Part shown: positions 1 through 8,898 of the stretch, one piece after another
How positions within the stretch are numbered: position 1 is the first letter of the stretch
Layout of the letters: every line of letters begins with the position of its first letter
NCBI GenBank assembly: GCA_963734665.1
Contig: CAVTIR010000004.1
Location: 1,054,001 to 1,118,000, forward strand
Direction of reading: 5' to 3'
Source: Trebonia sp963734665
GTDB taxonomy: Bacteria > Actinomycetota > Actinomycetes > Streptosporangiales > Streptosporangiaceae
DNA: 64,000 nucleotides
Program-made: the position numbers and the translations under genes
The notes under the pieces: generated by a model
The model's database searches: none
What the model saw: only the letters and a program-made list of their open reading frames with translations
What the model was told of the DNA's origin: nothing

Positions 1-167
1 CGCGCGTAGCAGCCGTAGAGCGCGACGCACGCCGCGCCGATGGCGACCAGGACAAGCAGCCGCCGGCCGCGAGGCCCCGGCACCGGCACTGGCACCGGGA
101 AATGGCGCGCTGGCGCCGTGGAATCTCGCGCACGCTGGCGGCGAGATCCCGCGAACTTAACGACCAC
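1..167 (-). CDS. Partial protein with N-terminal membrane segment
   Basis: An open minus-strand frame runs off the left edge. From a GTG at 167 it encodes about 55 residues: a basic, Pro/Val-rich N-terminus followed by a hydrophobic stretch (RLLVLVAIGAACVALYGCYA) that reads as a membrane helix or signal anchor. It lies downstream of egtD on the same strand, about 100 bases after its stop. No good Shine-Dalgarno sequence precedes the GTG, and internal GTG codons nearer the helix could also be the start. The rest of the gene is outside the window, so no function can be given. Confidence 0.35.
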   Translation of the reverse strand, partial: MVVKFAGSRRQRARDSTAPARHFPVPVPVPGPRGRRLLVLVAIGAACVALYGCYA

Positions 168-266
168 CCGACAAAGTTAGCCCACGACAAGTAATCGTGT
201 GATCACTACTGGTGATATTGATCGCTTTGTCGCCCGCGCCGCCCCGCCACATCCACGCAGCAGGAC

Positions 267-1283
267 TCAGGCAGGGGATGACAGTGAGAGGGCGAACTGG
301 CCGCCTTCGTCCGTCCACCAGGAACGTATCGCGAGTCCGGCGGCGGCCAGCTCGGCGCGGACCCCGGTCTCGCGGAACTTGGCGGACACCTCAGTGCGCA
401 TCTCCTCCCCGGCCGCGAACTCGACCGTCAGGCCGAGGTCGCTGACCACTACAGACTGCGCGGACGCCGCCCGCAGCCGCATCTCGATCCACTCGCGTCC
501 GGCGTCCCAGACGGCGACGTGCTCGAACGCGTCCAGGTCGAAGTCCGCACCGAGTTCGGCGTTGAGCACGGCGAGGACGTTCTTGTTGAACGCGGCAGTC
601 ACCCCGGCGGAGTCGTCGTAGGCGGCGACAAGCACGGCCGGGTCCTTGACCAGGTCCGTGCCGAGCAGGAACGCGTCGCCCTGGCGCAACTGGGCGCGCA
701 CGCGCCGCAGGAAGGCGGCGCGCTCCGCCGGGACCATGTTGCCGATCGTCGAACCGAGGAACGCGACGAGCCGCGGCCCGTCCCCCCCGTCGCCATTGGC
801 CCTGGCGCTGCTGGCCAGCTCGCGGGCGCCGGCATCCGACGGCACGCCCAGGTACTGCTCGAAGTCGGCCACGACCGCGTGGACCGCGAGGTCCGGGTAC
901 TCGGCGGCGAGGGCGTCCCCGGCGGCGACGAGGGCCGATTCGCTTACGTCGACCGGCACGTACCCGCGCAGCGTGCCCGCGTCGCGTAGCGCGGACAGCA
1001 GCAGCCGTGTCTTCTCCGACGAGCCGGAGCCGAGCTCGACGAGGGCGGTCGCCCCGGTGAGCGCCGCGATCTCCGGGGCGACCGCCCGCAAGATGGACCG
1101 CTCGGCCCGGGTCGGGTAGTACTCGGGCAGCTCGGTGATCTTCTCGAACAGCTCGCTGCCCTGCGCGTCGTAGAACCACTTCGGCGGCAGCGTCTTCGGC
1201 GTGGCGGTCAGCCCAGCCAGGGCGTCGGCTCGCAGGGACGCGGCCCGGTAATCGGCCGGCAGCCGGTTCTCGATCGTGGTCAT
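267..1283 (-). CDS. egtD: L-histidine N(alpha)-methyltransferase EgtD
   Basis: 338 residues, close to the usual 320-330 of EgtD. It transfers three methyl groups from SAM to histidine to make hercynine, the first step of ergothioneine synthesis in the cytoplasm. Visible family signatures are PPKWFYDAQGSELFEKIT near the N-terminus, the SAM loop ELGSGSSEKT around residue 83, GSTIGN in the middle and LGTDLVKD after it. The start ATG at 1283 has GAAGGGA upstream. It is last in the egtA-egtB-egtC-egtD order, 138 bases after egtC, so it may share the operon transcript or have its own promoter in that gap. A loop after about residue 160 (Ala/Gly/Asp-rich) looks slightly expanded. The identification is firm. 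Confidence 0.95.
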   Translation of the reverse strand: MTTIENRLPADYRAASLRADALAGLTATPKTLPPKWFYDAQGSELFEKITELPEYYPTRAERSILRAVAPEIAALTGATALVELGSGSSEKTRLLLSALRDAGTLRGYVPVDVSESALVAAGDALAAEYPDLAVHAVVADFEQYLGVPSDAGARELASSARANGDGGDGPRLVAFLGSTIGNMVPAERAAFLRRVRAQLRQGDAFLLGTDLVKDPAVLVAAYDDSAGVTAAFNKNVLAVLNAELGADFDLDAFEHVAVWDAGREWIEMRLRAASAQSVVVSDLGLTVEFAAGEEMRTEVSAKFRETGVRAELAAAGLAIRSWWTDEGGQFALSLSSPA

Positions 1284-1421
1284 CAGGTGAAGGTCCCTTC
1301 GGTGCTCACGTCACTGTCGGTAAGGATGGTCATCGGGTCGTCGGCGTTCTCGGTGGGAAGACCGCCGCCCGCGGCATCGTCGGCGGGAGTCGTGCGAACG
1401 CCGACGGCAAGGGCGGAACGC

Positions 1422-2363
1422 TCATCCTGCCGCGACGGTCGGCGGGCGCTGATGAACTGGGGTGCTGGCGCCGGCGGAAAGCGGCTGGAGGCTTACCTCG
1501 CGCGGCGTGGCGGTGAGTAGGTGCCGGTCGGGAACCTCAATCCAGCCAGGCTCGTCGTCAGACGGTTCGGACGCGACCGTGACAGGCGTGGCGGGCGCGA
1601 GCCCGTCCGCTGGTGCCCGATCGGTCCTCGCGCCAGCGGGAGCCCCCGCCGTGCCCGCGGCCCGCTCCGCCGTATCCTCGTTCGCCTGGCGGTACCAGAG
1701 CGTGTCACCGCACGCGGTCGCCGCGATCGAGTGCCCGTCCGTCATCAGGAAGTTGAACCGCCCCGTCCCGCCGGCCGCCTCGACGACCGCGATCGTCTGC
1801 GCCAGCGCGGCGCCCATCGGACACCCCGCTCGCAGTCGCTCAAGCACGAGCGCCCACAGGAACGCCGAGTCGACCATCGCCTCAAGCGACAGCAGGGCAG
1901 CGGCACCGGATGATTGCGGCAACGTGCCGGCCATAGGCGGCCCGTTGCCACGGCCATCCGCCGCAGGTGCGCGCTCGGCGATGACCGCTGCCGAACCGGG
2001 CCAGCCGTCGAGCCGCCCGTTGTGGCTGAACAGCCAGGGGCCGTCGCCGAAGGGGGCGGCGGCCGCCTCGCCGAGCGCCGTGCCCTCCGTGGCGGAGCGA
2101 ACGGCTGCGAGGACCGCCCCGGACCGCGTCACCCGCGCGATGTCGGGAAGCGACAGGTCACCCCAGATCGGCGCCGACCGCCGGTACCGCGCCGGAACCG
2201 GGTCGGCGGCGGCGTACCAGCCGATCCCGAAGCCGTCCGCGTTCACCGTCCCGTGCCGCTGCAGCCGCGGCGCCCACGCCTGCCGGTAAAGCGAGTGCGG
2301 CGGGTCGGTCAGCAGCGACCGCAGCGACGTCGGCGGCCCGAGGTAGGCGAGATGTCGGCACAT
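1422..2363 (-). CDS. egtC: Gamma-glutamyl-hercynylcysteine S-oxide hydrolase EgtC
   Basis: 313 residues; a class II glutamine-amidotransferase-like (Ntn) hydrolase that removes the glutamyl group from gamma-glutamyl-hercynylcysteine sulfoxide in ergothioneine synthesis. The protein begins Met-Cys-Arg-His, so Cys2 is the expected N-terminal nucleophile. NADGFGIGWY and WLFSHNG are the substrate-pocket motifs of this family. The ATG at 2363 shares one base with the egtB stop (TGATG), so the two genes are probably translationally coupled. It is longer than typical EgtC (about 230-250) because of an Ala/Pro/Thr-rich insertion around residues 230-265 and a C-terminal tail, both low-complexity and probably disordered. 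Confidence 0.93.
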   Translation of the reverse strand: MCRHLAYLGPPTSLRSLLTDPPHSLYRQAWAPRLQRHGTVNADGFGIGWYAAADPVPARYRRSAPIWGDLSLPDIARVTRSGAVLAAVRSATEGTALGEAAAAPFGDGPWLFSHNGRLDGWPGSAAVIAERAPAADGRGNGPPMAGTLPQSSGAAALLSLEAMVDSAFLWALVLERLRAGCPMGAALAQTIAVVEAAGGTGRFNFLMTDGHSIAATACGDTLWYRQANEDTAERAAGTAGAPAGARTDRAPADGLAPATPVTVASEPSDDEPGWIEVPDRHLLTATPREVSLQPLSAGASTPVHQRPPTVAAG

Positions 2364-3799
2364 CAGGCGGGCTCCATTGCTGATCGGCCCGTGTCCGCCC
2401 GCCCTGTGTCTGCCCGTGTGTCTGAGCGTGCCGTACGGAAGCCGGCGAAGATCTGCCGCCTGATCGGGTAGTCCCAGTTCCTGAACGTGCTACGGCAGGC
2501 CACGGGGGACACGCCGAACGCGCCGCCCCGCAGCACCTTGTACTCGGGCCCGAAGAAGACCTCCGAGTACTCCTTGTACGGCCAGGCGGTGAACCCCGGA
2601 TACGGCAGGAAGTCGGAGCTCGTCCACTCCCACACGTCGCCGATCAGCTGCCGCGCCCCGCAGGGGGCCGCGCCGTCTGGGTAGGACCCGGCGGGCGCGG
2701 GGCGCAGGTGCCGCTGCCCGAGGTTGGCCCGTTCCGGTGTCCAGTCGTGGTCGCCCCACGGATACCGGCGGGACCGCCCGCTCGCGGGGTCCCACCGCGC
2801 CGCCTTCTCCCACTCCGCCTCGGTAGGCAGCCGCCGGCCCGCCCACCGTGCGTAAGCGTCCGCTTCGTACCAGCAGACGTGCAACACGGGCTCGTTCGGG
2901 ATGACGGGTTCCTTAATCCCGAACGAGAGCCGCACCCACGCACCCTCCCAGGCCCAGAACAGCGGGGCGGTGAGCCCGGCGCGCTGCCGGTGCGCCCAGC
3001 CGTCGTCCGTCCACAGCCGGGGGTCGTCGTAGCCGCCAGCGGCGATGAAGTCCGCGTAGGCCGCGTTCGTGACCGGGGTGGTGTCCAGCCAGAAGCCGGG
3101 GACGTCCACGGCGTGCGCCGGCCGCTCGTTGTCCAGGGCCCACGGCTCGGCGGACGTGCCCATGGTGAACGGCCCGCCGGGCACGTGTACCTCGGCGGGC
3201 AGCGCCGCCGCGTCGGCGGGCGCGGGCGGCGGCGCGGGAGCGGACAGCACCGCCGGGCCGGACCGCAGCTGGTGGGTGGCGAGCATCGTCTCGTCGTGCT
3301 GCACCTCGTGCTGTGCGACCATCCCGAACGCGAACCCGGACCCCGACCCGGCGAGCTCGCCGCCGAAACCGCCCGGCGGGAGCTTGACCTTCTCGATGAG
3401 GTCGAGCACGCGGCCGCGCACCTCGTGGCCGTAGCGCCGCGCCTCGGCCGGCGTGAGCAGCGGCAGCGTCGGCCGCTGCGCGCGCGGGTGCTCGAACGCG
3501 TCGTACAGCGGGTCGATCTGCGGGTGCATCGGATCACGGCCGCCGACCGCGCGGAGCAGCCAGAGCTCCTCCTGGTTGGCGACGTGCGCCAGGTCCCAGA
3601 CGAGCGGCGACATGAGCGGGGAGTGCTGCTTCACCAGGTCCGCGTCGTCTACCGCGGTGGTGAGCAGTGTGGTGCGCTGCCGCGCGGCCACGAGTTCGGC
3701 GGCGGCCAGGTCGCGCAGCGCCTCGCTGCCCGCCTCGTGAGCCGATCGAACGGTATGCGAGGCTGGCGTGGCCGGGGGCCGGTCGGTGTGCTGCGTCAT
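2363..3799 (-). CDS. egtB: Iron(II)-dependent hercynine sulfoxide synthase EgtB
   Basis: 478 residues from the chosen start. EgtB joins gamma-glutamylcysteine to hercynine with oxygen, using a non-heme iron. The N-terminal DinB-like domain carries the three-His iron site: one His in VWDLAHVANQEE and two in HEVQHDE. The C-terminal half is a formylglycine-generating-enzyme-type domain (PGGPFTMG, LPTEAEWEKAARW, GDVWEWT, KVLRGGAF, FAGFR). I chose the ATG at 3799 because it overlaps the egtA stop as ATGA and has GGAGGA six bases upstream. An upstream in-frame codon would add 11 residues inside egtA. A short Asp/Thr/Gly repeat (DTRADTGRADTGR) ends the protein. The assignment is firm. Confidence 0.95.
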   Translation of the reverse strand: MTQHTDRPPATPASHTVRSAHEAGSEALRDLAAAELVAARQRTTLLTTAVDDADLVKQHSPLMSPLVWDLAHVANQEELWLLRAVGGRDPMHPQIDPLYDAFEHPRAQRPTLPLLTPAEARRYGHEVRGRVLDLIEKVKLPPGGFGGELAGSGSGFAFGMVAQHEVQHDETMLATHQLRSGPAVLSAPAPPPAPADAAALPAEVHVPGGPFTMGTSAEPWALDNERPAHAVDVPGFWLDTTPVTNAAYADFIAAGGYDDPRLWTDDGWAHRQRAGLTAPLFWAWEGAWVRLSFGIKEPVIPNEPVLHVCWYEADAYARWAGRRLPTEAEWEKAARWDPASGRSRRYPWGDHDWTPERANLGQRHLRPAPAGSYPDGAAPCGARQLIGDVWEWTSSDFLPYPGFTAWPYKEYSEVFFGPEYKVLRGGAFGVSPVACRSTFRNWDYPIRRQIFAGFRTARSDTRADTGRADTGRSAMEPA

Positions 3800-5202
3800 T
3801 TCGCTTCCTCCAGTAGGTCGTCTGCCGGACATCGGCCCTCGCTCACGTACTCCTCGGTGAAGGCGTCAACGGCCGCCGTGATCCCGGCAGGGACGGCCAT
3901 GCGGTCCAGGGCTTCCCTGGCGGCCACGAAGCATTCCCTGCTGGCCCGGCTGATCGCCGGGTCGGCCGGCCCGCAGCGGGCGGCGCGGATCCACGGCGCC
4001 TCGTCGTCGGGGGCGTCGGATGAGTCGCTCGCCGTCGCGGACGTCGGCCAGCCCGGAGGCTGCCCGTTCCAGATCGGCGCGACAGCGGCGAGCGCGGCGT
4101 CCTCTGCTTGGGCGTCGGACAGGAGCGCGCTCGACACCGCGAGGGGCACGATCCAGCCGTCGCCCGGCTGCGCGTCGATCATGCGCAGCTCGAAGTGCCC
4201 GCGCGGCCGGACCGGTGGGAACAGTGTGGACAGGTGGTATTCGAGGTCGTCGGCGGTGGGCGGCCGCAGTCGCCCGCCCTCGCCGTCGGGCTCCCCGTCA
4301 TCCGCCGTCGCGGGGCTGGCCCGCACCCAGTCCCTGAACCTCAGCCCCGGCGGGGCGGACCAGTCTGCGGAATCCGGGTCGCGGACGCACATCACCTGGG
4401 CGTCGAGTGCGTACGCGGCCCAGGCCGCGCGCGGGTCCCCGTTCATATCTGGCGACCGGGTGCGGCCCGGGTCCATCCCCGCCCACACCTGCTGGCGGGA
4501 GGAAACCCACCCGGTCGGCTTCCCGTCGCGAAGCGGCGAGTTCGCGAACGCGGCCACGAGCACTGGCCCGATCGCGTGCACCAGCCGCCAGCGCCGCCGG
4601 TAGCCGGCGGGCCCGTCGGAGTCGTCGCCCGCATCCAGGCAGACCTGGACCGATGCCGTGCCGCACATCATCTGCCGCCCCCACGGGCCGTCGGCGTCGA
4701 AGAACGCCTCCATCGCCGCGTACCGCGGGAGGGTCAGCACGCGTCGCGGCGGCCGCACCGGGTCAAGGCCGATTCCTGCGAGCTCAAGGCCGGCCTCAGC
4801 GAGGGCCTTTCGCAGCACGGCGAGGTCCGCGCTGGTCGCGCGGACGAGGCTTGCTAGTGAATCCGCGGGCTGCGAGCTGAGCTCAAGCTGCCCACCTGGC
4901 TCGGTAGTGAGCAGTGCCCCCGATGGGAGCACGCCGGGACGTTCGCTTGTGGGAAGCTCCGGCCTGTCGCGCTTTCCCCTGTCCCGTTTCTGCAGTCCCG
5001 GGTCGCCCCGGGTGGCATCAAAGGCTGTGACGGCCGCTCCGATCCGCCCCGCCTGCACCGGCAGGGCCGGGTCGCGCGCATCGCGCACCAGCCACTCAAG
5101 TTCGACGCCGAGCCGCCGCGGCGGACCGGTCTTCAGGCAGATCCCGTGGACGTGCCCGGTGGCACTGTCCTCATCGAGACCGCCGGTATCGATGACCGTC
5201 AT
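3796..5202 (-). CDS. egtA: Glutamate-cysteine ligase EgtA
   Basis: 468 residues from the ATG at 5202, preceded by GGTGGGG; an in-frame TTG 51 bases upstream would give a longer form. EgtA is the actinobacterial glutamate-cysteine ligase (GCS2-type fold) that supplies gamma-glutamylcysteine to EgtB. Signatures include GVELEWLV near the N-terminus, TTEPGGQLELSSQP, CGTASVQVCLDAG and RPRGHFELRMIDAQPGDGW. It is the first gene of the block and overlaps egtB by four bases (ATGA). The two halves are joined by an acidic linker (around TADDGEPDGEGG). In mycothiol-producing actinobacteria this enzyme is normally dedicated to ergothioneine rather than glutathione. Confidence 0.93.
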   Translation of the reverse strand: MTVIDTGGLDEDSATGHVHGICLKTGPPRRLGVELEWLVRDARDPALPVQAGRIGAAVTAFDATRGDPGLQKRDRGKRDRPELPTSERPGVLPSGALLTTEPGGQLELSSQPADSLASLVRATSADLAVLRKALAEAGLELAGIGLDPVRPPRRVLTLPRYAAMEAFFDADGPWGRQMMCGTASVQVCLDAGDDSDGPAGYRRRWRLVHAIGPVLVAAFANSPLRDGKPTGWVSSRQQVWAGMDPGRTRSPDMNGDPRAAWAAYALDAQVMCVRDPDSADWSAPPGLRFRDWVRASPATADDGEPDGEGGRLRPPTADDLEYHLSTLFPPVRPRGHFELRMIDAQPGDGWIVPLAVSSALLSDAQAEDAALAAVAPIWNGQPPGWPTSATASDSSDAPDDEAPWIRAARCGPADPAISRASRECFVAAREALDRMAVPAGITAAVDAFTEEYVSEGRCPADDLLEEAK

Positions 5203-5339
5203 AGCCCCACCGTAACCCGAGGGTCCGACATTCCGGACCACCAGGTCTGACAATCCGGCCCCAGATCATCCCTCATGCCCGCTTAGTCCAGTGTGGCTCG
5301 CCACCGTTACACCGCCATCCGGCGAGTTACCTGCGCGAC

Positions 5340-5391
5340 CATGATCGCGCAAAATTCGCACTTTGTTCGATGCGGATGCTGTGCGATCATG
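5340..5391. terminator. Long inverted repeat between egtA and selD
   Basis: The arms CATGATCGCGCA (5340-5351) and TGTGCGATCATG (5380-5391) pair at 11 of 12 positions around a 28-base loop. It lies 21 bases past the selD stop and about 140 bases before egtA on the same strand. It could be the selD terminator or a binding site in the egtA promoter region. There is no T-run. Confidence 0.4.
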
Positions 5392-5411
5392 AGCAGTGGG
5401 GGGGTGGTTCC

Positions 5412-6497
5412 TTACGAGCGGACCTCGATGTGCCCAGAATCACCCGAAACGACCTGGCCGACCACCGCCGCGAGGGTGCCGCGCCGCGATAGCTCCGTCA
5501 CCAGCGCCTGCGGCGACGCGGTGGCCAGCAGCAGTCCCCCGGACGTCTGCGCGTCCCGCAGCAGCACGGCCACGTCCGATGGCACGCCGTCCGAGATCGA
5601 CACCCACGGCTCCAGGTAGGCCATGTTGTTCCGCGTGCCGCCTGAGACGTAGCCGGCGGCGGTCAGCTCGAGCGCACCCGGCAGCAGCGGCACATCCGCG
5701 GCGGACACCACGGCCGCCGCGCCGCTCGCGCGCAGCATCCGGTGCAGGTGGCCGAGGAGCGAGAAACCGGTGACGTCAGTGGCCGCGACCACCCCGGCGG
5801 CCAGCGCCGCCTCGCATGCCGACGCGTTCAGCGTGGTCATCGACGCGACGGCCGCCGCGAGCACGTCAGGAGAAGCCGCGCCGCGCTTGTGCGCGGTCGC
5901 TACCACGCCGGTCCCGATCGCCTTGGTGAGCACGAGCGTGTCACCGGGCCGCGCGGCATCGATCGTGAACAGCCGCGACGGCGAGGCGAAGCCGACGACC
6001 GCCATGCCGTACTTCGGCTCCGGGTCGTCGATGGTGTGCCCCCCGACGACCAGGCAGCCGGCCGATGCGGCAACCGAGGCACCGCCGCGCAGCACGTCCG
6101 CGAGAATGGACAGCGGCAGCGTCCCGCCCGGCCAGGCGGTCAGGTTCAGCGCGAGCACGGGCCGCCCGCCCATCGCGTAGACGTCCGACAGCGCGTTCGC
6201 CGCCGCGATCCGCCCCCAGTCAACAGGATCATCGACGATCGGCGTGAAGAAGTCGGTGGTGAGCACGAGCGCGCGCTCGTCATCGAGTCGCAGCACGGCG
6301 GCGTCGTCACCTTCGGCTGCGCCAACGAGCAGGTCAGGAGACGAGGAGGCACCGGCTTGGGAAGCACCGGCGAGCACACCGGGCCCCAGGGAAACCATCA
6401 GCTCATCCAGAGCGGAGAGTGGTAGCTTGCACGCACAGCCGGCGCCGTGCGACAGAGAGGTAAGCCGGATGGAAGCGGTGTCGGGCTGTGCAGTCAT
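5412..6497 (-). CDS. selD: Selenide, water dikinase SelD
   Basis: 361 residues. It makes selenophosphate from selenide and ATP for selenocysteine and selenouridine formation. The N-terminus carries SHGAGCACKLP with the catalytic Cys21 and Lys24, spaced as Cys17 and Lys20 are in the E. coli enzyme; here the residue is Cys, not selenocysteine. Other AIRS-family signatures are TTDFFTPIVDDP, AANALSDVYAMGG, GGHTIDDPEPKYG and ATDVTGFSLLGHL. I prefer the ATG at 6497, which gives the family's usual short leader; an ATG 36 bases upstream is possible. No selA, selB, tRNA-Sec or selenouridine synthase is seen in the window, so the user of the selenophosphate must lie elsewhere. Confidence 0.93.
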   Translation of the reverse strand: MTAQPDTASIRLTSLSHGAGCACKLPLSALDELMVSLGPGVLAGASQAGASSSPDLLVGAAEGDDAAVLRLDDERALVLTTDFFTPIVDDPVDWGRIAAANALSDVYAMGGRPVLALNLTAWPGGTLPLSILADVLRGGASVAASAGCLVVGGHTIDDPEPKYGMAVVGFASPSRLFTIDAARPGDTLVLTKAIGTGVVATAHKRGAASPDVLAAAVASMTTLNASACEAALAAGVVAATDVTGFSLLGHLHRMLRASGAAAVVSAADVPLLPGALELTAAGYVSGGTRNNMAYLEPWVSISDGVPSDVAVLLRDAQTSGGLLLATASPQALVTELSRRGTLAAVVGQVVSGDSGHIEVRS

Positions 6498-6664
6498 CCC
6501 CCCACCGTAAGCCCGGGCCCCAGAGGCCGCCATGTCACCCAGGCCCAGTGGCGGCCAGGGAAACCGGGCGAGGACCTAGGTGACGACTAGGTGATGAGGC
6601 GCCATAACCCGGCGTGATGCCCGAGACGGCGCTCAGTCGCGCCGGTATGCCAGGATGAAAAGTG

Positions 6665-7864
6665 ATGAGAGTACCGTCCATAAGGTTTGCGCACGTCGGT
6701 CGAGGTAAGGCCGAGGCGCTTCCCGGCATTGTCGGCGTGGCCAGGGTCGACCTCAGGACCAAGGTCCTGGTGCGCCGCCTGGAGCCCGGTGACATCGCGA
6801 TCATCGATCACCCCGACCTGGACCGCGTCTCCGCCGACGAGCTGATCGCCTGCCGGGTCGCCGCCGTCGTGAACGCGTCGAAGTCGGTGACGGGCAGGTA
6901 CCCGAACCTCGGTCCCGGGCTGCTCCTTGAGGCCGGCATCCCGCTGATCGAAGACGTGGGCAGGGAGGCCTTGTCGCGGGTCGCCGATGGCATGACGGTC
7001 CGCCTGGACAAGGACGTCCTCTACAACGCCAGCGACCAGGTCGTCGCGAAGGGCGTGCTGCTCACCGAGGCCGCCCTGTCCAGGGCGATGGACGACGCGA
7101 CCGCCGGCGTGCCGGGCCAGATCGACGCGTTCGCCGCCAATACCCTTGAGTTCCTGCGGCGCGAGCGCGACTTGCTTACTAACGGCGTCGACCTGCCGAC
7201 GCTCGCCACGAGCATGCGGGACAGGCATGTCCTGGTGATCGTTCGCGGTTACCGCTACCGCGAGGATCTCAGGGCGCTGCGGCCGTACATCCGCGAGTAC
7301 CGGCCGGTGCTGCTCGCGGTGGACGGCGGCGCCGATGCCCTGCTCGATGCCGGCTACCGGCCGCACGTGATCATCGGCGACATGGACTCGGTTTCTGACG
7401 AGGCGCTCCAGGCGGGAGCCGAGCTGGTGGTGCACGCGTACCCGGACGGGCGTGCTCCGGGCATGGCGAGGCTGAACGACCTCGGCCTTGACGCGGTCAC
7501 GCTTCCCGCGCCAGGCACGAGCGAAGACGTGGCGCTCCTTGTCGCCGATGCGTGCGGTGCCAGCCTGATCGCGGTGGTCGGGACGCACTGGACGCTGGAG
7601 GAGTTCCTCGACAAGGGCCGGCCTGGCATGGCGTCCACGTTCCTCACGCACCTGCGGGTCGGCAGTAAGCTGGTCAACGCCCGGGGCGTGCACCAGCTCT
7701 ACCAGAGCCGCATCTCCGGCTGGGCCCTGATAGCGCTCGTGGTCGCCGCAGCGGTGACGATCGTCGTGGGTATCGCGTACTCGCCCATCGGCCCGATCCT
7801 CGGCAATTATCTCAGCGCGACCTGGCACACCTTCGCTTACTGGTTCACGGGGCTGTTCAAGTGA
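6665..7864 (+). CDS. steA: SteA-like cytokinetic ring protein (TPPK-like fold)
   Basis: 399 residues. The central part resembles the thiamin pyrophosphokinase catalytic fold (VLLAVDGGADALLDAGYRP, IIGDMDSVSD), and a single C-terminal membrane helix lies near residues 355-380. This architecture and the following gene match the SteA-SteB pair, known in Corynebacterium glutamicum as partners in septal peptidoglycan hydrolysis (RipC-FtsEX pathway), and the Rv1697-Rv1698 pair of Mycobacterium. GTG ATG at 6662-6667 gives two possible starts; I use the ATG because family members start near MR-P. It is first in a tightly packed operon and is followed by a GTGA overlap with the next gene. Whether it has kinase activity is not known. 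Confidence 0.88.
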   Translation: MRVPSIRFAHVGRGKAEALPGIVGVARVDLRTKVLVRRLEPGDIAIIDHPDLDRVSADELIACRVAAVVNASKSVTGRYPNLGPGLLLEAGIPLIEDVGREALSRVADGMTVRLDKDVLYNASDQVVAKGVLLTEAALSRAMDDATAGVPGQIDAFAANTLEFLRRERDLLTNGVDLPTLATSMRDRHVLVIVRGYRYREDLRALRPYIREYRPVLLAVDGGADALLDAGYRPHVIIGDMDSVSDEALQAGAELVVHAYPDGRAPGMARLNDLGLDAVTLPAPGTSEDVALLVADACGASLIAVVGTHWTLEEFLDKGRPGMASTFLTHLRVGSKLVNARGVHQLYQSRISGWALIALVVAAAVTIVVGIAYSPIGPILGNYLSATWHTFAYWFTGLFK

Positions 7865-8898
7865 TCGATTTCCGCTACCACCTGGTCTCGATTGTCGCCG
7901 TGTTCCTGGCGCTCGCGATCGGCATCGTCCTTGGCTCCACCGAGCTGCAGGGCGGCACCCTCGACGTGCTGAGATCCACCAGCGACTCGCTGCAAAACCA
8001 GCTCAACGCCGCCAGCGCGGCACGCGACAGCTACGAGCAGGAGGCGAACGCCGGCGACACCTTCGTGCAGACCGCGGAGCCGAAGCTCCTGGCCGACATG
8101 CTCACCGGCGAGCGCATCGTCCTCGTCACCGAGCCGGGCGCGCCGTCGTCTGTCATCAGCGGGATCCAGACCGCGGCCAAGGACGCCGGGGCTACCATCA
8201 CCGGCACGATCGCGCTCCAGCCGAAGTTCAACGACCTGTCGGGCACCAATCGCGCCAGCCTGTCCCAGCTCAACGGCACCCTCGCGTTGGCGGACGACAT
8301 CACGCCCGCGCCCGCCACCGACACGCAGACCGTCTACCAGCAGGACGCCGCCCAGCTGATCGCCGCCGCGATCCTGGAAAAGACGGGCGGCCAGCCCGAG
8401 CTGTCCGGCCTCGATGCGCAGACCCTGCTCAAGGAGTACGAAGACGGCGGCTACCTGTCGGTCAGCAGCGGCACCCCCACCGACGGCGCCAGCCTCGCGG
8501 TCATCGTCACCCCGCAGGCCACGTCCGCTGACGGTCCTAATGACCCGGCGGACGAGATCCTGCTCGCCATCGCCGCGCAGTTCGCGCCAGCGGGCGCCGC
8601 GACCCTCGTCGCCGGCCCGGTCATGAGCCCGCCCGCGTCGTCGAGCGCGATCTCGGTGCTGCGCGGCAGCAGCGTCTCCAGCCAGGTGTCCACAGTGGAC
8701 AACGCGAACACGACGCTCGGCCAGATTTCCACGATCTGGGCCCTCGCCGACCAGCTGCAAGGCGGAAAGCCGAACAGCTATGGTGTTTCGGGTGCCTCTG
8801 AGGTCAGCCCGGCTGTGCCGAGCGTGACGCCGACAGCACCCGCCACGCCGACAACGAAGGCGACGGGAAAGGTCACGAAGACCGTGAACACGAAGTGA
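7861..8898 (+). CDS. steB: SteB/MctB-like single-pass membrane protein
   Basis: 345 residues starting with GTG inside the stop of steA (GTGA). The N-terminus has a short cytoplasmic leader, one membrane helix (LVSIVAVFLALAIGIVLGS) and then a coiled-coil-prone segment; the remainder should be outside the membrane. The family is annotated copper transporter MctB (Rv1698) in mycobacteria and SteB in Corynebacterium, where it works with SteA in cell separation. The last 40 residues are a Pro/Thr/Ala/Lys-rich tail. The adjacency to steA makes the SteB role the better guess; a copper role cannot be excluded from sequence. Confidence 0.85.
   Translation: MIDFRYHLVSIVAVFLALAIGIVLGSTELQGGTLDVLRSTSDSLQNQLNAASAARDSYEQEANAGDTFVQTAEPKLLADMLTGERIVLVTEPGAPSSVISGIQTAAKDAGATITGTIALQPKFNDLSGTNRASLSQLNGTLALADDITPAPATDTQTVYQQDAAQLIAAAILEKTGGQPELSGLDAQTLLKEYEDGGYLSVSSGTPTDGASLAVIVTPQATSADGPNDPADEILLAIAAQFAPAGAATLVAGPVMSPPASSSAISVLRGSSVSSQVSTVDNANTTLGQISTIWALADQLQGGKPNSYGVSGASEVSPAVPSVTPTAPATPTTKATGKVTKTVNTK

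Noticed and set aside
3796..5253. Longer egtA starting at a TTG
   Set aside because: The ATG at 5202 has a good ribosome binding site and the extra 17 residues do not resemble the family's N-terminus.
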